Part shown: positions 34,308 through 41,416 of the stretch, piece by piece
Numbering within the stretch: the stretch's first letter is position 1
How the letters are laid out: each line of letters starts with the position of its first letter
Source of the DNA: CAYGZQ01 sp964354375 [NCBI: uncultured Planctomycetota bacterium]
GTDB taxonomy: Bacteria > JAJVIF01 > JAPKYR01
Length of the DNA stretch: 50,087 nt
Reading direction: 5' to 3'
Assembly (NCBI GenBank): GCA_964354375.1
Contig: CAYGZQ010000026.1
Location: 1 to 50,087, forward strand
Program-made: the position numbers and the translations under genes
The notes under the pieces: generated by a model
What the model was told of the DNA's origin: nothing
Database searches by the model: none
What the model saw: the letters and a program-made list of their open reading frames with translations, nothing else

Positions 34308-35945
34308 TCACAGACTGTAGAGAAAATCCATCAGCCGACCCACGTGCGCGTCCCACGTGTACTCTCTCAACGCAAGCTCCCGTGCGGCCTTTCCCATGCG
34401 GTCCGAGAGGTCGGGGTCACTGCACAGCCGCTCGATCGCTCCCGCCAGCGCGGCCGGGTCGCCCGGCGGAACCAGCAGGCCCGTCTCCCCGTCGGTCAGT
34501 ATCTCACCGAGCTGATCGAGATCGCTCGCGATGATGCCTTTCCCCAGGGCCATGTACTCGAACAGCTTGGTCGGGCTTCCGAAAAATGGCGTACCGTCCT
34601 CGTTCGGGAGGGTCGGACTCAGGAAAAAATCCGCGCATAGAAGATATTTCGGTGCTTCATCCTGCGGCACAAGTCCCGTAAACGTGACTCGATCGAGCAC
34701 TCCCGCGCTCTTCAGTCGACCCTTGACCTCGTCGAAAAGGTCTCCCGAGCCGATGATTAGGAAATGAAGATGGGGACAGTTCCCGACCGCGAGCGGAATC
34801 GCATTTGCCAGCACTTCCAGCCCATGCCACGGGCTGAAGGTGCCGATGAATCCAGCCACCCGCGACCCTTCCGGGATTCCCAGATCAGCCTTGAGCCTGT
34901 TGATCTCGTCGGACGGATAGATCCCAGGATCGAATCGAGTGGGGTCGACGCAATTGGGATTCACAATGATGCGCTTTTCGTCGAATCCCCTCCCGACAAG
35001 CTCGTCTTTGAGGGCGCGCGAGACAACGCTGATCACGTCGGCGCTTCCCAGCACCCATCTTTCTATTTTCTCGGCCAGTGCGGGGTACCTGACCCCGGTG
35101 CCCCAGTTTTTCCCGATCCAGATCTCGCTTCCGTTGTACTCGATTATCAGGGGCGCTTCGAACTTCCGCGCGATGGCAACCGGCGCCCAGCAGTGGAGCG
35201 CGTAGCGGGCATAGACCGCGTCGGGAGCATAGTCCTGCACGTCGGCGATTCGCGAGGCCAGATGTCGATTGTATGCCAGGAGCGCAAGCTCGCGTTCGTT
35301 TATGAATAAACGATCCGGACCGGCCCCGATGAACTCGACCGACTCGTCGATCATCAGCGGCCTCTCCCACGACATCACCCGCACTTCGATCCCCGCTTTC
35401 CGGAAACCGTTGACCACACCCGCGACGTGCCCCACGCTGCCCCCCGCCCTGACCCCGTACCACAGGTCCGTCCGCATGTACAGGAGGTTATTCACACCGA
35501 AGGGCTCTGCGGTCCGGTGAACGCGCGACCTCCCAAGCGATCGCGAAACCAGGGAATCCGTCCGCCTGACAAGCGACGCTCCCGCGATTGTCTGCGCGAC
35601 CGATCGCGGAATTTCACCCAGCACGAGTCCCGCAAACGTCAGGGGGATCAGGGAGCTATGGTTGTCGATCGCCACCCGTCGCCGCGCGGGCACCAGGCAC
35701 GCAAGCCCGTACAGTGACGTACGTTGCGACTGATGGGACCAGTCGCGCGAGTTGATCGCGAAAGTCATCGAGCCCGACTCGCGATGCACTTGTCGGACAT
35801 ATGCCAGCCCTTCTCGGAGTCCGCGATCCCGGACCTCCTTCGCGGCTATCAGCGTCACCGCGTCGACATCCAGTAGCGACCTGATTTTGCCCTCGTCGGT
35901 ATCCGCGGGAGGAAGCAGATTCAGGACTGTGGCGCGTCCGGGCAC
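34308..35945 (-). CDS. GT4-family glycosyltransferase with an extra N-terminal region
   Basis: 545 residues from GTG 35945, supported by TATACT 7 nt upstream. The GT-B catalytic part occupies about residues 172-545: LYMRTDLWYGVRAGGSVGH (acceptor side), YNGSEIWIGKNWG, GFIGTFSPWHGLEVL, and SPTKLFEYMALGKGIIASD with the retaining E of the EX7E-type motif, then DGETGLLVPPGDPAAL. The first ~165 residues are outside the usual GT4 fold: LPPADTDEGKIRSLL, RVAIDNHSSLIPLTF; such a region may be a separate domain. No membrane helix is obvious. Probably makes an envelope polysaccharide or glycolipid. It stands alone, with no polysaccharide cluster nearby. Confidence 0.88.
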   Translation of the reverse strand: MPGRATVLNLLPPADTDEGKIRSLLDVDAVTLIAAKEVRDRGLREGLAYVRQVHRESGSMTFAINSRDWSHQSQRTSLYGLACLVPARRRVAIDNHSSLIPLTFAGLVLGEIPRSVAQTIAGASLVRRTDSLVSRSLGRSRVHRTAEPFGVNNLLYMRTDLWYGVRAGGSVGHVAGVVNGFRKAGIEVRVMSWERPLMIDESVEFIGAGPDRLFINERELALLAYNRHLASRIADVQDYAPDAVYARYALHCWAPVAIARKFEAPLIIEYNGSEIWIGKNWGTGVRYPALAEKIERWVLGSADVISVVSRALKDELVGRGFDEKRIIVNPNCVDPTRFDPGIYPSDEINRLKADLGIPEGSRVAGFIGTFSPWHGLEVLANAIPLAVGNCPHLHFLIIGSGDLFDEVKGRLKSAGVLDRVTFTGLVPQDEAPKYLLCADFFLSPTLPNEDGTPFFGSPTKLFEYMALGKGIIASDLDQLGEILTDGETGLLVPPGDPAALAGAIERLCSDPDLSDRMGKAARELALREYTWDAHVGRLMDFLYSL

Positions 35946-35952
35946 GCTCGTG

Positions 35953-35958
35953 AGTATA
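35953..35958 (-). promoter_or_regulatory. -10 box of the GT4 gene, leaderless type
   Basis: TATACT on the minus strand, then CACGAGC and the GTG start codon. No SD. Confidence 0.55.
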
Positions 35959-36011
35959 CGTAGTCAGGCGAACGGTAACAAGGCGCTCTCTTCTCTTCTC
36001 GATTATGAGAG

Positions 36012-36250
36012 ACACCCGTCCGTCCGTCCGCTCCTCGAAGACTCGGGCCGTACGTACGGGCGCCACGCAAGAGGTGCAATCCTTGTGGCGCCCATACGCA
36101 CGCTCCGGCGGGCGGATGGGTGGCTCATCTCATGAAGAATCCCTCTCAACGACAGGACTTGCAGTGTGTAGCATTGCCTGACTTCTGAATAAGGCGAAAC
36201 ACCCGTCCGTCCGCCCCTCGCCAAGCTCGTCCCGGACATACGGGCGCCAC
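36012..36250. repeat. two related palindromic repeats in the glycosyltransferase-yebC spacer
   Basis: ACACCCGTCCGTCCG occurs at 36012 and 36199, each followed about 30 nt later by ACGGGCGCCAC (36056 and 36240). In the first copy this is answered by the inverted GTGGCGCCCAT (36085) and GGCGGATGGGTG, giving an imperfect palindrome of about 110 nt; the second copy seems to lack the return arm. The spacer of 362 nt has no convincing gene. Confidence 0.82.
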
Positions 36251-36307
36251 ACGATACTTGCTACACCGCATCGAGCAGAGGAGCCTGGTAGTCTGTCCCC
36301 GAAACTC

Positions 36308-37060
36308 CTATCCCTCGAACGCCTCCATCTCGGCCTCGTCGATATCGAAGTTGGCCCAGACGTTCTGGACGTCCTCGTTGTCCTCGAGCATCTCCATCAG
36401 CCTCAACATGCTGTGCGCTTCCTTGCCGGTGATCTTTGTGGTCCTGGACGGCTGCATGAAGAGCTCGGAATTCTCCACGGCAAGGCCCTTGCCTCTCAGG
36501 GCGGTCCGGACGGAATCGAACTCGGAATAGCTCGTGTAGACGTCCCACATCTCCCCGCCGTCATCGACATTCTCCGCCCCGGCGTCCGCAGCGGCCTCGA
36601 ACATCGCCTCCTCATCCGTGCCGTCCTTCGGGACCTGCATGAAACCCCTGCGCTCGAACAGGAACGCCACACTGCCGCTCCCCGCCAGCTTCCCTCCGTT
36701 CCGGGTGAAAATATGCCTCACGTCCGCGGCGGTGCGATTCTTGTTGTCGGTAAGGGCCTCGACCAGAACTGCGACACTCCCGGGGCCATAGCCCTCGTAC
36801 GTGATCTGCTCCCACGCAGAGGCGTTGGCATCGGCCCCGGTGCCCCGCTTTATCGCGCGCTCCACGTTGTCGGCAGGCATGTTGTTCTGACGAGCCTTGT
36901 CGATCGCGTTCTTCAGGCGAATGTTCGACGCGGGGTCGCCGCCACCATCCTTTGCCGCAACACTGATCTCCTTTATGAGCTTGGAGAATACCTTCCCGCG
37001 CTTTGCGTCCGCGGCGCCCTTCTTGCGCTTTATCGACGACCACTTACTGTGACCGGACAT
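36308..37060 (-). CDS. yebC: YebC/PmpR (TACO1) family protein
   Basis: 250 residues, full length. YebC-type proteins act as DNA-binding regulators in some bacteria and as translation factors that help ribosomes through polyproline stretches in others. Seen: MSGHSKWSSIKRKKGAADAK at the N-terminus, AIDKARQNNMPADNVERAIK, YEGYGPGSVAVLVEALTDN and the acidic C-terminal EDNEDVQNVWANFDI. The ATG at 37060 has the SD GAGGTGG 7 nt upstream. No ruvC/ruvA genes are adjacent, unlike in many bacteria. Confidence 0.96.
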   Translation of the reverse strand: MSGHSKWSSIKRKKGAADAKRGKVFSKLIKEISVAAKDGGGDPASNIRLKNAIDKARQNNMPADNVERAIKRGTGADANASAWEQITYEGYGPGSVAVLVEALTDNKNRTAADVRHIFTRNGGKLAGSGSVAFLFERRGFMQVPKDGTDEEAMFEAAADAGAENVDDGGEMWDVYTSYSEFDSVRTALRGKGLAVENSELFMQPSRTTKITGKEAHSMLRLMEMLEDNEDVQNVWANFDIDEAEMEAFEG

Positions 37061-37097
37061 ACCAGAACCACCTCAGCAATCGAAGCAGATTACCAAG

Positions 37098-37103
37098 ATT
37101 ATA
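37098..37103 (-). promoter_or_regulatory. -10 box of yebC
   Basis: TATAAT on the minus strand, 37 nt before the ATG, leaving a leader of about 30 nt that contains the SD. This is an SD-led transcript, in contrast to the leaderless genes. Confidence 0.6.
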
Positions 37104-37154
37104 GCCGATAACCGTGCAGTTACGAAAGAGCAGTCGGTTGCCTGTTCCGATCAG

Positions 37155-37222
37155 TAGGGGCACGGGATGCCGTGCCCCCTGCCTGCTGCCGCGTGAATGG
37201 CAGGCTGGAAAGCCTGCCCCAC
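37155..37222 (-). repeat. composite two-palindrome element, inverted copy
   Basis: Contains GGGGCACGGGATGCCGTGCC (37157 onward) and GGCAGGC-TGGAAA-GCCTGCC (37199-37218). Read on the minus strand it matches the element at 34220-34287 module by module, including the linker (ATTCACGCGGCAGCA against GTTCATGCGGCATCA). Confidence 0.9.
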
Positions 37223-37258
37223 TTTTGGGATCTCACTTTCAGGGCCCGACCGTAAGGG

Positions 37259-37375
37259 GCTGTTGAAAAAGTGCTATTTCGCGCAAGGACGGCATATCAG
37301 GCGTGGCACCCTCAGGCGAGTCCTCGATCCTGGGGGTGTCACCCGATTGTGCATCGAAATAGGTCTTTCAACAGC
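37259..37375. mobile_element. 117-bp MITE-like element with terminal inverted repeats
   Basis: Ends are GCTGTTGAAA-aagtg-CTATTTCG and CGAAATAG-gtc-TTTCAACAGC, reverse complements apart from small differences. An inner hairpin GTGGCACCCTCAGG / CCTGGGGGTGTCAC (37303-37342) is present. No coding capacity. A related sequence with the same left end and the same hairpin begins at about 49937. Likely non-autonomous; the transposase is not in the window. Confidence 0.65.
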
Positions 37376-37490
37376 TGCGTGAGGGAGGGCGTTTCGGTCT
37401 GTCTTGTGGGAGCCGATTCCGTGTGGTAAAAGTAGTCGGAGCTTGACCGGCGATCGTGTGTGGAGGCAAGGATTCCGTGGAGGTAAGCAC

Positions 37491-37688
37491 ATGCTGATTC
37501 TTGTTCCTGCGGCCCTGATAGGGATAACAATCCTCAGCGCGATCGGCTGGGGACTGGTGGACGTGGCTGTGCAGATGTTCCGTCGCCATGACTTCAAGGG
37601 CATCAAGTACTACGACGGCGGCAGCAAGTTCGACATGGCCGGCTGGTTCGAGCCGATTCCCGCCGACAAGTTTTACGGCTACAACTGA
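37491..37688 (+). CDS. small single-span membrane protein
   Basis: 65 residues, not recognised. The ATG follows GTGGAGGTAAGCAC, a good SD. One hydrophobic segment at residues 2-28 (ILVPAALIGITILSAIGWG) and a polar tail with many aromatics: FKGIKYYDGGSKF, WFEPIPADKFYGYN. Likely an inner-membrane peptide with a short exposed domain. It stands just right of the MITE-like element. Confidence 0.6.
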   Translation: MLILVPAALIGITILSAIGWGLVDVAVQMFRRHDFKGIKYYDGGSKFDMAGWFEPIPADKFYGYN

Positions 37689-37887
37689 GCGTTGGTTCGC
37701 GGTCTTGCCCGACATATGAACCTGCCGACGTGCAGGCGGGCGAAATGTCCCCAAAGAATCCCGGGAAACTGCCGATGAGGAATTCAGCGGACGCTTGGTC
37801 CCCCGTGGGTCGTATGTTCCGTTGGCTGGAATTTTTTTAGGCCGAAAAATGCGCTTGTTCTTGCTTTTAACGCTGCGACATGCGTGA

Positions 37888-37893
37888 TACAAT
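37888..37893 (+). promoter_or_regulatory. -10 box of the four-CxxC protein gene
   Basis: TACAAT, 46 nt before the ATG; candidate -35 sequences (TTAACG, TTGCTT) are at non-ideal distances. The 251-nt spacer upstream contains only a small hairpin (CCTGC-cgac-GTGCAGG) and a T7 run. Confidence 0.4.
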
Positions 37894-37939
37894 ATCTGTA
37901 ACTCCGAATCCACCCGCGAGGAGAATAGGAGGTGCTCTG

Positions 37940-38272
37940 ATGGGTTGGTTTGAGCGTATCATTCGCAAGAAGGAACCGTCGAAGAAGACGGCTCGGAAGC
38001 GTTACAAGACGCCCATGTGCGATAAGTGCTCGGTCGAGATCAAGTGTCTCGACGTCTCCATCGGCGAAGTGATGGAGGACATGGGCGCATGTGTCTACTC
38101 GGGCAGTGAGGGCCATCTCTATGAGCCGCTGTTCGACGGCGTTATCTGCTCGTCATGCAACATGATGCTCTGCGACTCCTGCCAGCAGGCGCTTCGCGAC
38201 AAGACCATGTGCCCCAAGTGCGGAGGTTTCCTCAGAACCATTACCGAGCATCGCTTGCCTAAAGCCGACTAG
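37940..38272 (+). CDS. small protein with four CxxC pairs
   Basis: 110 residues, not recognised. SD AGGAGGTGC. Basic N-terminus (WFERIIRKKEPSKKTARKR), then CDKC (27-30), CSSC (70-73), CDSC (78-81) and CPKC (91-94), with further C36, C51 and H59. The spacing suits two zinc sites of a rubredoxin/RING-like kind. No signal peptide, so probably cytoplasmic; a nucleic-acid or protein-binding role is only a guess. It ends with its own terminator. Confidence 0.68.
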   Translation: MGWFERIIRKKEPSKKTARKRYKTPMCDKCSVEIKCLDVSIGEVMEDMGACVYSGSEGHLYEPLFDGVICSSCNMMLCDSCQQALRDKTMCPKCGGFLRTITEHRLPKAD

Positions 38273-38318
38273 GGAATCCTGTGAGCAGCGAATGGCGAGC
38301 GTGTCTGCCCGGACTTGG

Positions 38319-38350
38319 CCGCGATTTGTGTGAATCGCGGTTCTTTTTTT
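38319..38350 (+). terminator. rho-independent terminator
   Basis: CCGCGATT, loop TGTGTG, AATCGCGG, followed by TTCTTTTTTT. It lies 46 nt after the four-CxxC gene. Confidence 0.93.
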
Positions 38351-38416
38351 GAAACATTCCGGCAGCCGCGTTTTCCCGATACCAGGATTCGGGCGGGAAA
38401 AACCAGCCGTTCTGTA

Positions 38417-38445
38417 TTGACAACCCGGTAAAACCAATATATTCT
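38417..38445 (+). promoter_or_regulatory. sigma-70-type promoter of the DUF378 gene
   Basis: Consensus TTGACA (38417-38422), 17-nt spacer, TATTCT (38440-38445; an alternative TATATT lies 2 nt upstream). This is the closest match to the canonical promoter in the window, giving a leader of about 50 nt with the SD AAGAGGAGAC. Confidence 0.75.
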
Positions 38446-38503
38446 GAATTATTGCTGACTGTAGTTTTAATACATCAACCACTTCGCAAGAGGAGACCCA
38501 ACA

Positions 38504-38719
38504 ATGAGAGTGCTGAACATGATCGTCCTTGTGCTGGTCATAATCGGCGCGCTGAACTGGGGTCTGTTCGCCTTTGACATGAACCTTGTGCCCCTTATCT
38601 TCGGCAAGATTGTCATGGCGAAGCAGATCGTTTATCTAATCATCGCACTCTGCGGCTTGTGGGCCATTTCCTTCTTCACCTTGTTCTCCGAGGAGAAGAA
38701 GGTAACGCCCAAGAAGTAG
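38504..38719 (+). CDS. DUF378 family membrane protein
   Basis: 71 residues. Two hydrophobic segments, MIVLVLVIIGALNWGLFAF and IVYLIIALCGLWAISFF. The IGALNWGLFAFD signature is that of DUF378 (YuzA-like) proteins, small inner-membrane proteins of unknown role. SD GAGGAG 12 nt upstream. Monocistronic between a terminator and a convergent gene, with a strong promoter. Confidence 0.85.
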   Translation: MRVLNMIVLVLVIIGALNWGLFAFDMNLVPLIFGKIVMAKQIVYLIIALCGLWAISFFTLFSEEKKVTPKK

Positions 38720-38803
38720 GCTGCTGGACTGGAGGATCGGCCGGGGTCCCCCCCCCGTTACCTGTAACCTCTCTGCGAGGCGCCCTTCCATTTGCCCGGG
38801 GGG

Positions 38804-39403
38804 TCACTGATCCAACCCGAAGGTCCGTAGTATTTCCTCGCCCACATTAGGGTTGTAGCCCCTCTCCGTGCCGACCACGTTCCCGTCGATATCGATAAAC
38901 ACCAGGAATGGTATGGCGTCGTGGGGGTAGCAGGATTGGATCGTGCGCGTCGGATCGTGCATGATCGGAAATTGAAGCCCGTTCTGGCTCACCATCGACC
39001 TTATCGATCCCTGTGCCTGAGCATCCTCATCGGAGATGCCGATCACTTCCACCTTGTCGCCGTGCGCCGCGTAGAATCTCTGCAGCACCGGGAGCTCCAT
39101 CCGACATGGCGGGCACCATGTCGCCCAGAAATCGATCACGACCGGTTTTTTCCCGACGTAATCCGACAACCTGATGAGGTCATTGTCGATCGTGGCGTAG
39201 GTGAAATCGGGAGCCGCCGAGCCCTTGACCATCCCGGATGATCCGTGCATCTCGGGCGGATTGTCCAGATAATTCGTCACGGTGCCCCGGTACGGCGACT
39301 CGTCTCCTCCTCCGCCGGGTTTCACGACGAAGATCAGGAAATACATCAGCGCCGCGAACCCGATTATCGCGATCGCCACGCATCCTTTGCCCGTAGAACT
39401 CAT
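38804..39403 (-). CDS. membrane-anchored TlpA-like thiol-disulfide protein (CPPC)
   Basis: 199 residues. N-terminal anchor IAIIGFAALMYFLIFVV (residues 10-27), a linker, then a TlpA/ResA-type thioredoxin fold with FWATWCPPCRMELPVL (C97 and C100) and the cis-Pro loop AIPFLVFID. Probably keeps envelope thiols reduced, for example in cytochrome c or copper-site assembly. The ATG at 39403 follows CGAAGGAGAAGCGAC; an upstream extension lacks an SD and overlaps the preceding gene. Second gene of a pair, 26 nt after its paralog. Confidence 0.9.
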   Translation of the reverse strand: MSSTGKGCVAIAIIGFAALMYFLIFVVKPGGGGDESPYRGTVTNYLDNPPEMHGSSGMVKGSAAPDFTYATIDNDLIRLSDYVGKKPVVIDFWATWCPPCRMELPVLQRFYAAHGDKVEVIGISDEDAQAQGSIRSMVSQNGLQFPIMHDPTRTIQSCYPHDAIPFLVFIDIDGNVVGTERGYNPNVGEEILRTFGLDQ

Positions 39404-39429
39404 GTCGCTTCTCCTTCGGAAATGAGAGC

Positions 39430-40095
39430 CTAGTGTCCGCAGCAGCCCCCCCCGCATTTCCGCTCGCGCTTCTTGTAGTTTTCCTCGCTGTAATCGTCGT
39501 ACGCATCCCACAGGTCGAACTGCTGAACGATCTCGTCGTCCGCTTCGGGATACCTGAACGTATACGCTTCGACGACTTTGCCGTCCAGGCCGATGAAGAC
39601 ATAGAACGGGACATACTTGTGCCAGTAGACGTTCTGAAGAGTCTCGGACGGATCGTGGACCAGGGGGAAGGTGACGCCCTGTTTGTCCGTGATTTCGGTG
39701 ATCAGGCCCTTCTTGTCCGGCTCCTCCGAGCTGATGGCGATTATCTCCACGTCGTCGGAGTGGTACTTATAGAACCGCTGGAGGAGGTAGAACTGGACGG
39801 TTCCGATCTGGTTCCATGTCCTCCAGAACATAAGCACGACCCGCTTCTTCCCCGCGTAATCGGAGAGTCGGATGCGCTTGTTGTCCATGGTGTAGCAGAC
39901 GAAGTCAGGTGCCTGTCCCCACTGCTGCACCATCCCGGTGACCACCGGTGTGGCGTCCAGGTAGTTGGCCACCGTCTCCGGGTACGCCGTCTCCCGGGTC
40001 TTGCCGCTGTTGACGACGGCCATATAAAGGAAATAACCCGCCACCGCGAAGCCGATGCACGCGACTATGAGACATCCGCGTCCCTGAGGGCTCAT
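39430..40095 (-). CDS. membrane-anchored thioredoxin-fold protein lacking the catalytic cysteines
   Basis: 221 residues, paralog of the next gene (anchor, TVANYLDATP against TVTNYLDNPP, RLSDYAGKK against RLSDYVGKK, QRFYKYH against QRFYAAH). At the active site WATWCPPC is replaced by WRTWNQIG (N95-G98), so it cannot act as a dithiol oxidoreductase. The cis-Pro loop VPFYVFIG is kept. The C-terminus adds a charged stretch and ends KCGGGCCGH, a possible metal-binding tail. SD AGGAGGTCG before the ATG. Likely a binding partner or metal carrier for the active paralog; this is inference. Confidence 0.85.
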   Translation of the reverse strand: MSPQGRGCLIVACIGFAVAGYFLYMAVVNSGKTRETAYPETVANYLDATPVVTGMVQQWGQAPDFVCYTMDNKRIRLSDYAGKKRVVLMFWRTWNQIGTVQFYLLQRFYKYHSDDVEIIAISSEEPDKKGLITEITDKQGVTFPLVHDPSETLQNVYWHKYVPFYVFIGLDGKVVEAYTFRYPEADDEIVQQFDLWDAYDDYSEENYKKRERKCGGGCCGH

Positions 40096-40264
40096 ATCGA
40101 CCTCCTATACAGCGGTCCTCATGTTAGAATGGACGCGGCGCCGCGTCAATAGGTTGCGCGAAAATTCTCTGCAGCTTCACAGGGTGCACTGTTGTCCGAA
40201 CGCAGATGTTCGGGTAAAGTTGAATTGGAAGGCAAGACCTAGTCGAATCGAGAGGAGAGAGACC

Positions 40265-41308
40265 ATGACGATCAATCAGAGAACGGAGCTCGAGAGATTC
40301 ATGGAGGTCGGACTGGAAAAGGGCGCGACCGAGATTCTGCTCGTGCCCGGAGAGCCCGCAGGTTTCCGTGTGCGGGGGATTATCCAGCGGGAGTCCGGAG
40401 AGCCGCTGACATCGAGACGCGTCACCGAGATTGCGTCCGCGGCCCTGGGCGAGGACGACCTGAAGAGGATCGGAAGGGAAGTGGGAGAGATCAGGACGCG
40501 CTGTTCGCTCGGGGGGAAAGCGGAAGGCCGAATATGCGTGGCGAAGTCGATGGGGGAGCACACAATTGCGATACAGATCTTCCCGCGGGAAGTCCCGGAC
40601 GCTCGGTCGATCGGGATTCCGGAAGCGCTTCTTGAAGCTGCATTGGGGGAGCCGGGACTGATAATAGTCGCCGGGCCGACGGGATCGGGAAAGACAACGA
40701 CGCTGATCGCTTTGGCGGAATACATCGGGAACTCCAGGTCGTGTCACATCTGCACGGTTGAAGACCCCGTTCATTACGTGCTTAGAGCCGAGAAGGCGAT
40801 CGTGCAGCAGCGCGAGGTGGGAATCGATGTCCCGCACACTGTCGGGGGAATCATGGCTTCCCTCAGGCAGGATCCGGACGTGCTGGTGGTCACGGAAGTG
40901 AGGGACGCGGAGGAGGTGAAGGCCTGTTTCGGAGCAGTGGAAAACGGATGCATGGTTCTCTTACAGATGCATGGCGTGTCGAAAGGCGCGGCGATCCAGC
41001 GGTTGATGGACCTGCATTCGGAAGAGAAGATCGAGATCTACCAGAGACGGCTGGCCGAGTCGCTCAGGGCGGCTTCGGTACAGATTCTCCTTCCGAAAGC
41101 GACGGGGGAGGGTCGGGTGGCGGCGTACGGACTCCTGATCCCGGACAAAGCGACCCGGGTGGCGATAGCGGAGGGGTACGGGGTTCTGGAGATGGTGATG
41201 CCGGAGGTCGAAGGTTGCCGGACGCTGGTCGAGGATATCGGAAGGCTTTTCCGGGAGGGCATTATCAGTGCCGAGACGAGGGACAAAGCTCTGGGGGAGC
41301 TGGAATAG
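40265..41308 (+). CDS. PilT-like secretion/twitching ATPase
   Basis: 347 residues, the length of PilT. PilT hexamers power type IV pilus retraction. Seen: N-terminal PAS-like region with FRVRGIIQRESGEPL, Walker A GPTGSGKTTTL, EDPVHYVLRAEKAIVQQREVG, LRQDPDVLVVTEVRDAEE (Walker B region, where PilT normally has GEMRD) and MHGVSKGAAIQR at the His-box position. The ATG at 40265 follows GAGAGGAGAGACC. No pilin or other pilus gene is near, so it may serve elsewhere or be an orphan accessory ATPase. It may be co-transcribed with the DUF3142 gene 85 nt downstream. Confidence 0.88.
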   Translation: MTINQRTELERFMEVGLEKGATEILLVPGEPAGFRVRGIIQRESGEPLTSRRVTEIASAALGEDDLKRIGREVGEIRTRCSLGGKAEGRICVAKSMGEHTIAIQIFPREVPDARSIGIPEALLEAALGEPGLIIVAGPTGSGKTTTLIALAEYIGNSRSCHICTVEDPVHYVLRAEKAIVQQREVGIDVPHTVGGIMASLRQDPDVLVVTEVRDAEEVKACFGAVENGCMVLLQMHGVSKGAAIQRLMDLHSEEKIEIYQRRLAESLRAASVQILLPKATGEGRVAAYGLLIPDKATRVAIAEGYGVLEMVMPEVEGCRTLVEDIGRLFREGIISAETRDKALGELE

Positions 41309-41324
41309 GGTTCGAGTGTTTCTT

Positions 41325-41416
41325 GGGGACAGGCACACCGATTTCACCCCGACCACGTTTGCTCGATCGGGGGCGGATAGCCCGCCGCGGCGGGTGAAAT
41401 CGGTGTGCCTGTCCCC
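41325..41416. repeat. 25-nt perfect inverted repeat overlapping a lipoprotein start
   Basis: Left arm 41325-41349 starts GGGGACAGGCACACCG; right arm 41392-41416 ends CGGTGTGCCTGTCCCC; the arms match exactly, loop 42 nt with a second smaller palindrome (CCGCCGCGGCGG). The right arm encodes the GTG start and the first seven codons of the DUF3142 protein. Confidence 0.93.

Noticed and set aside
37197-37382. 61-residue frame over the composite and MITE-like repeats
   Set aside because: It translates palindromic repeat sequence; no SD and no coding signal.
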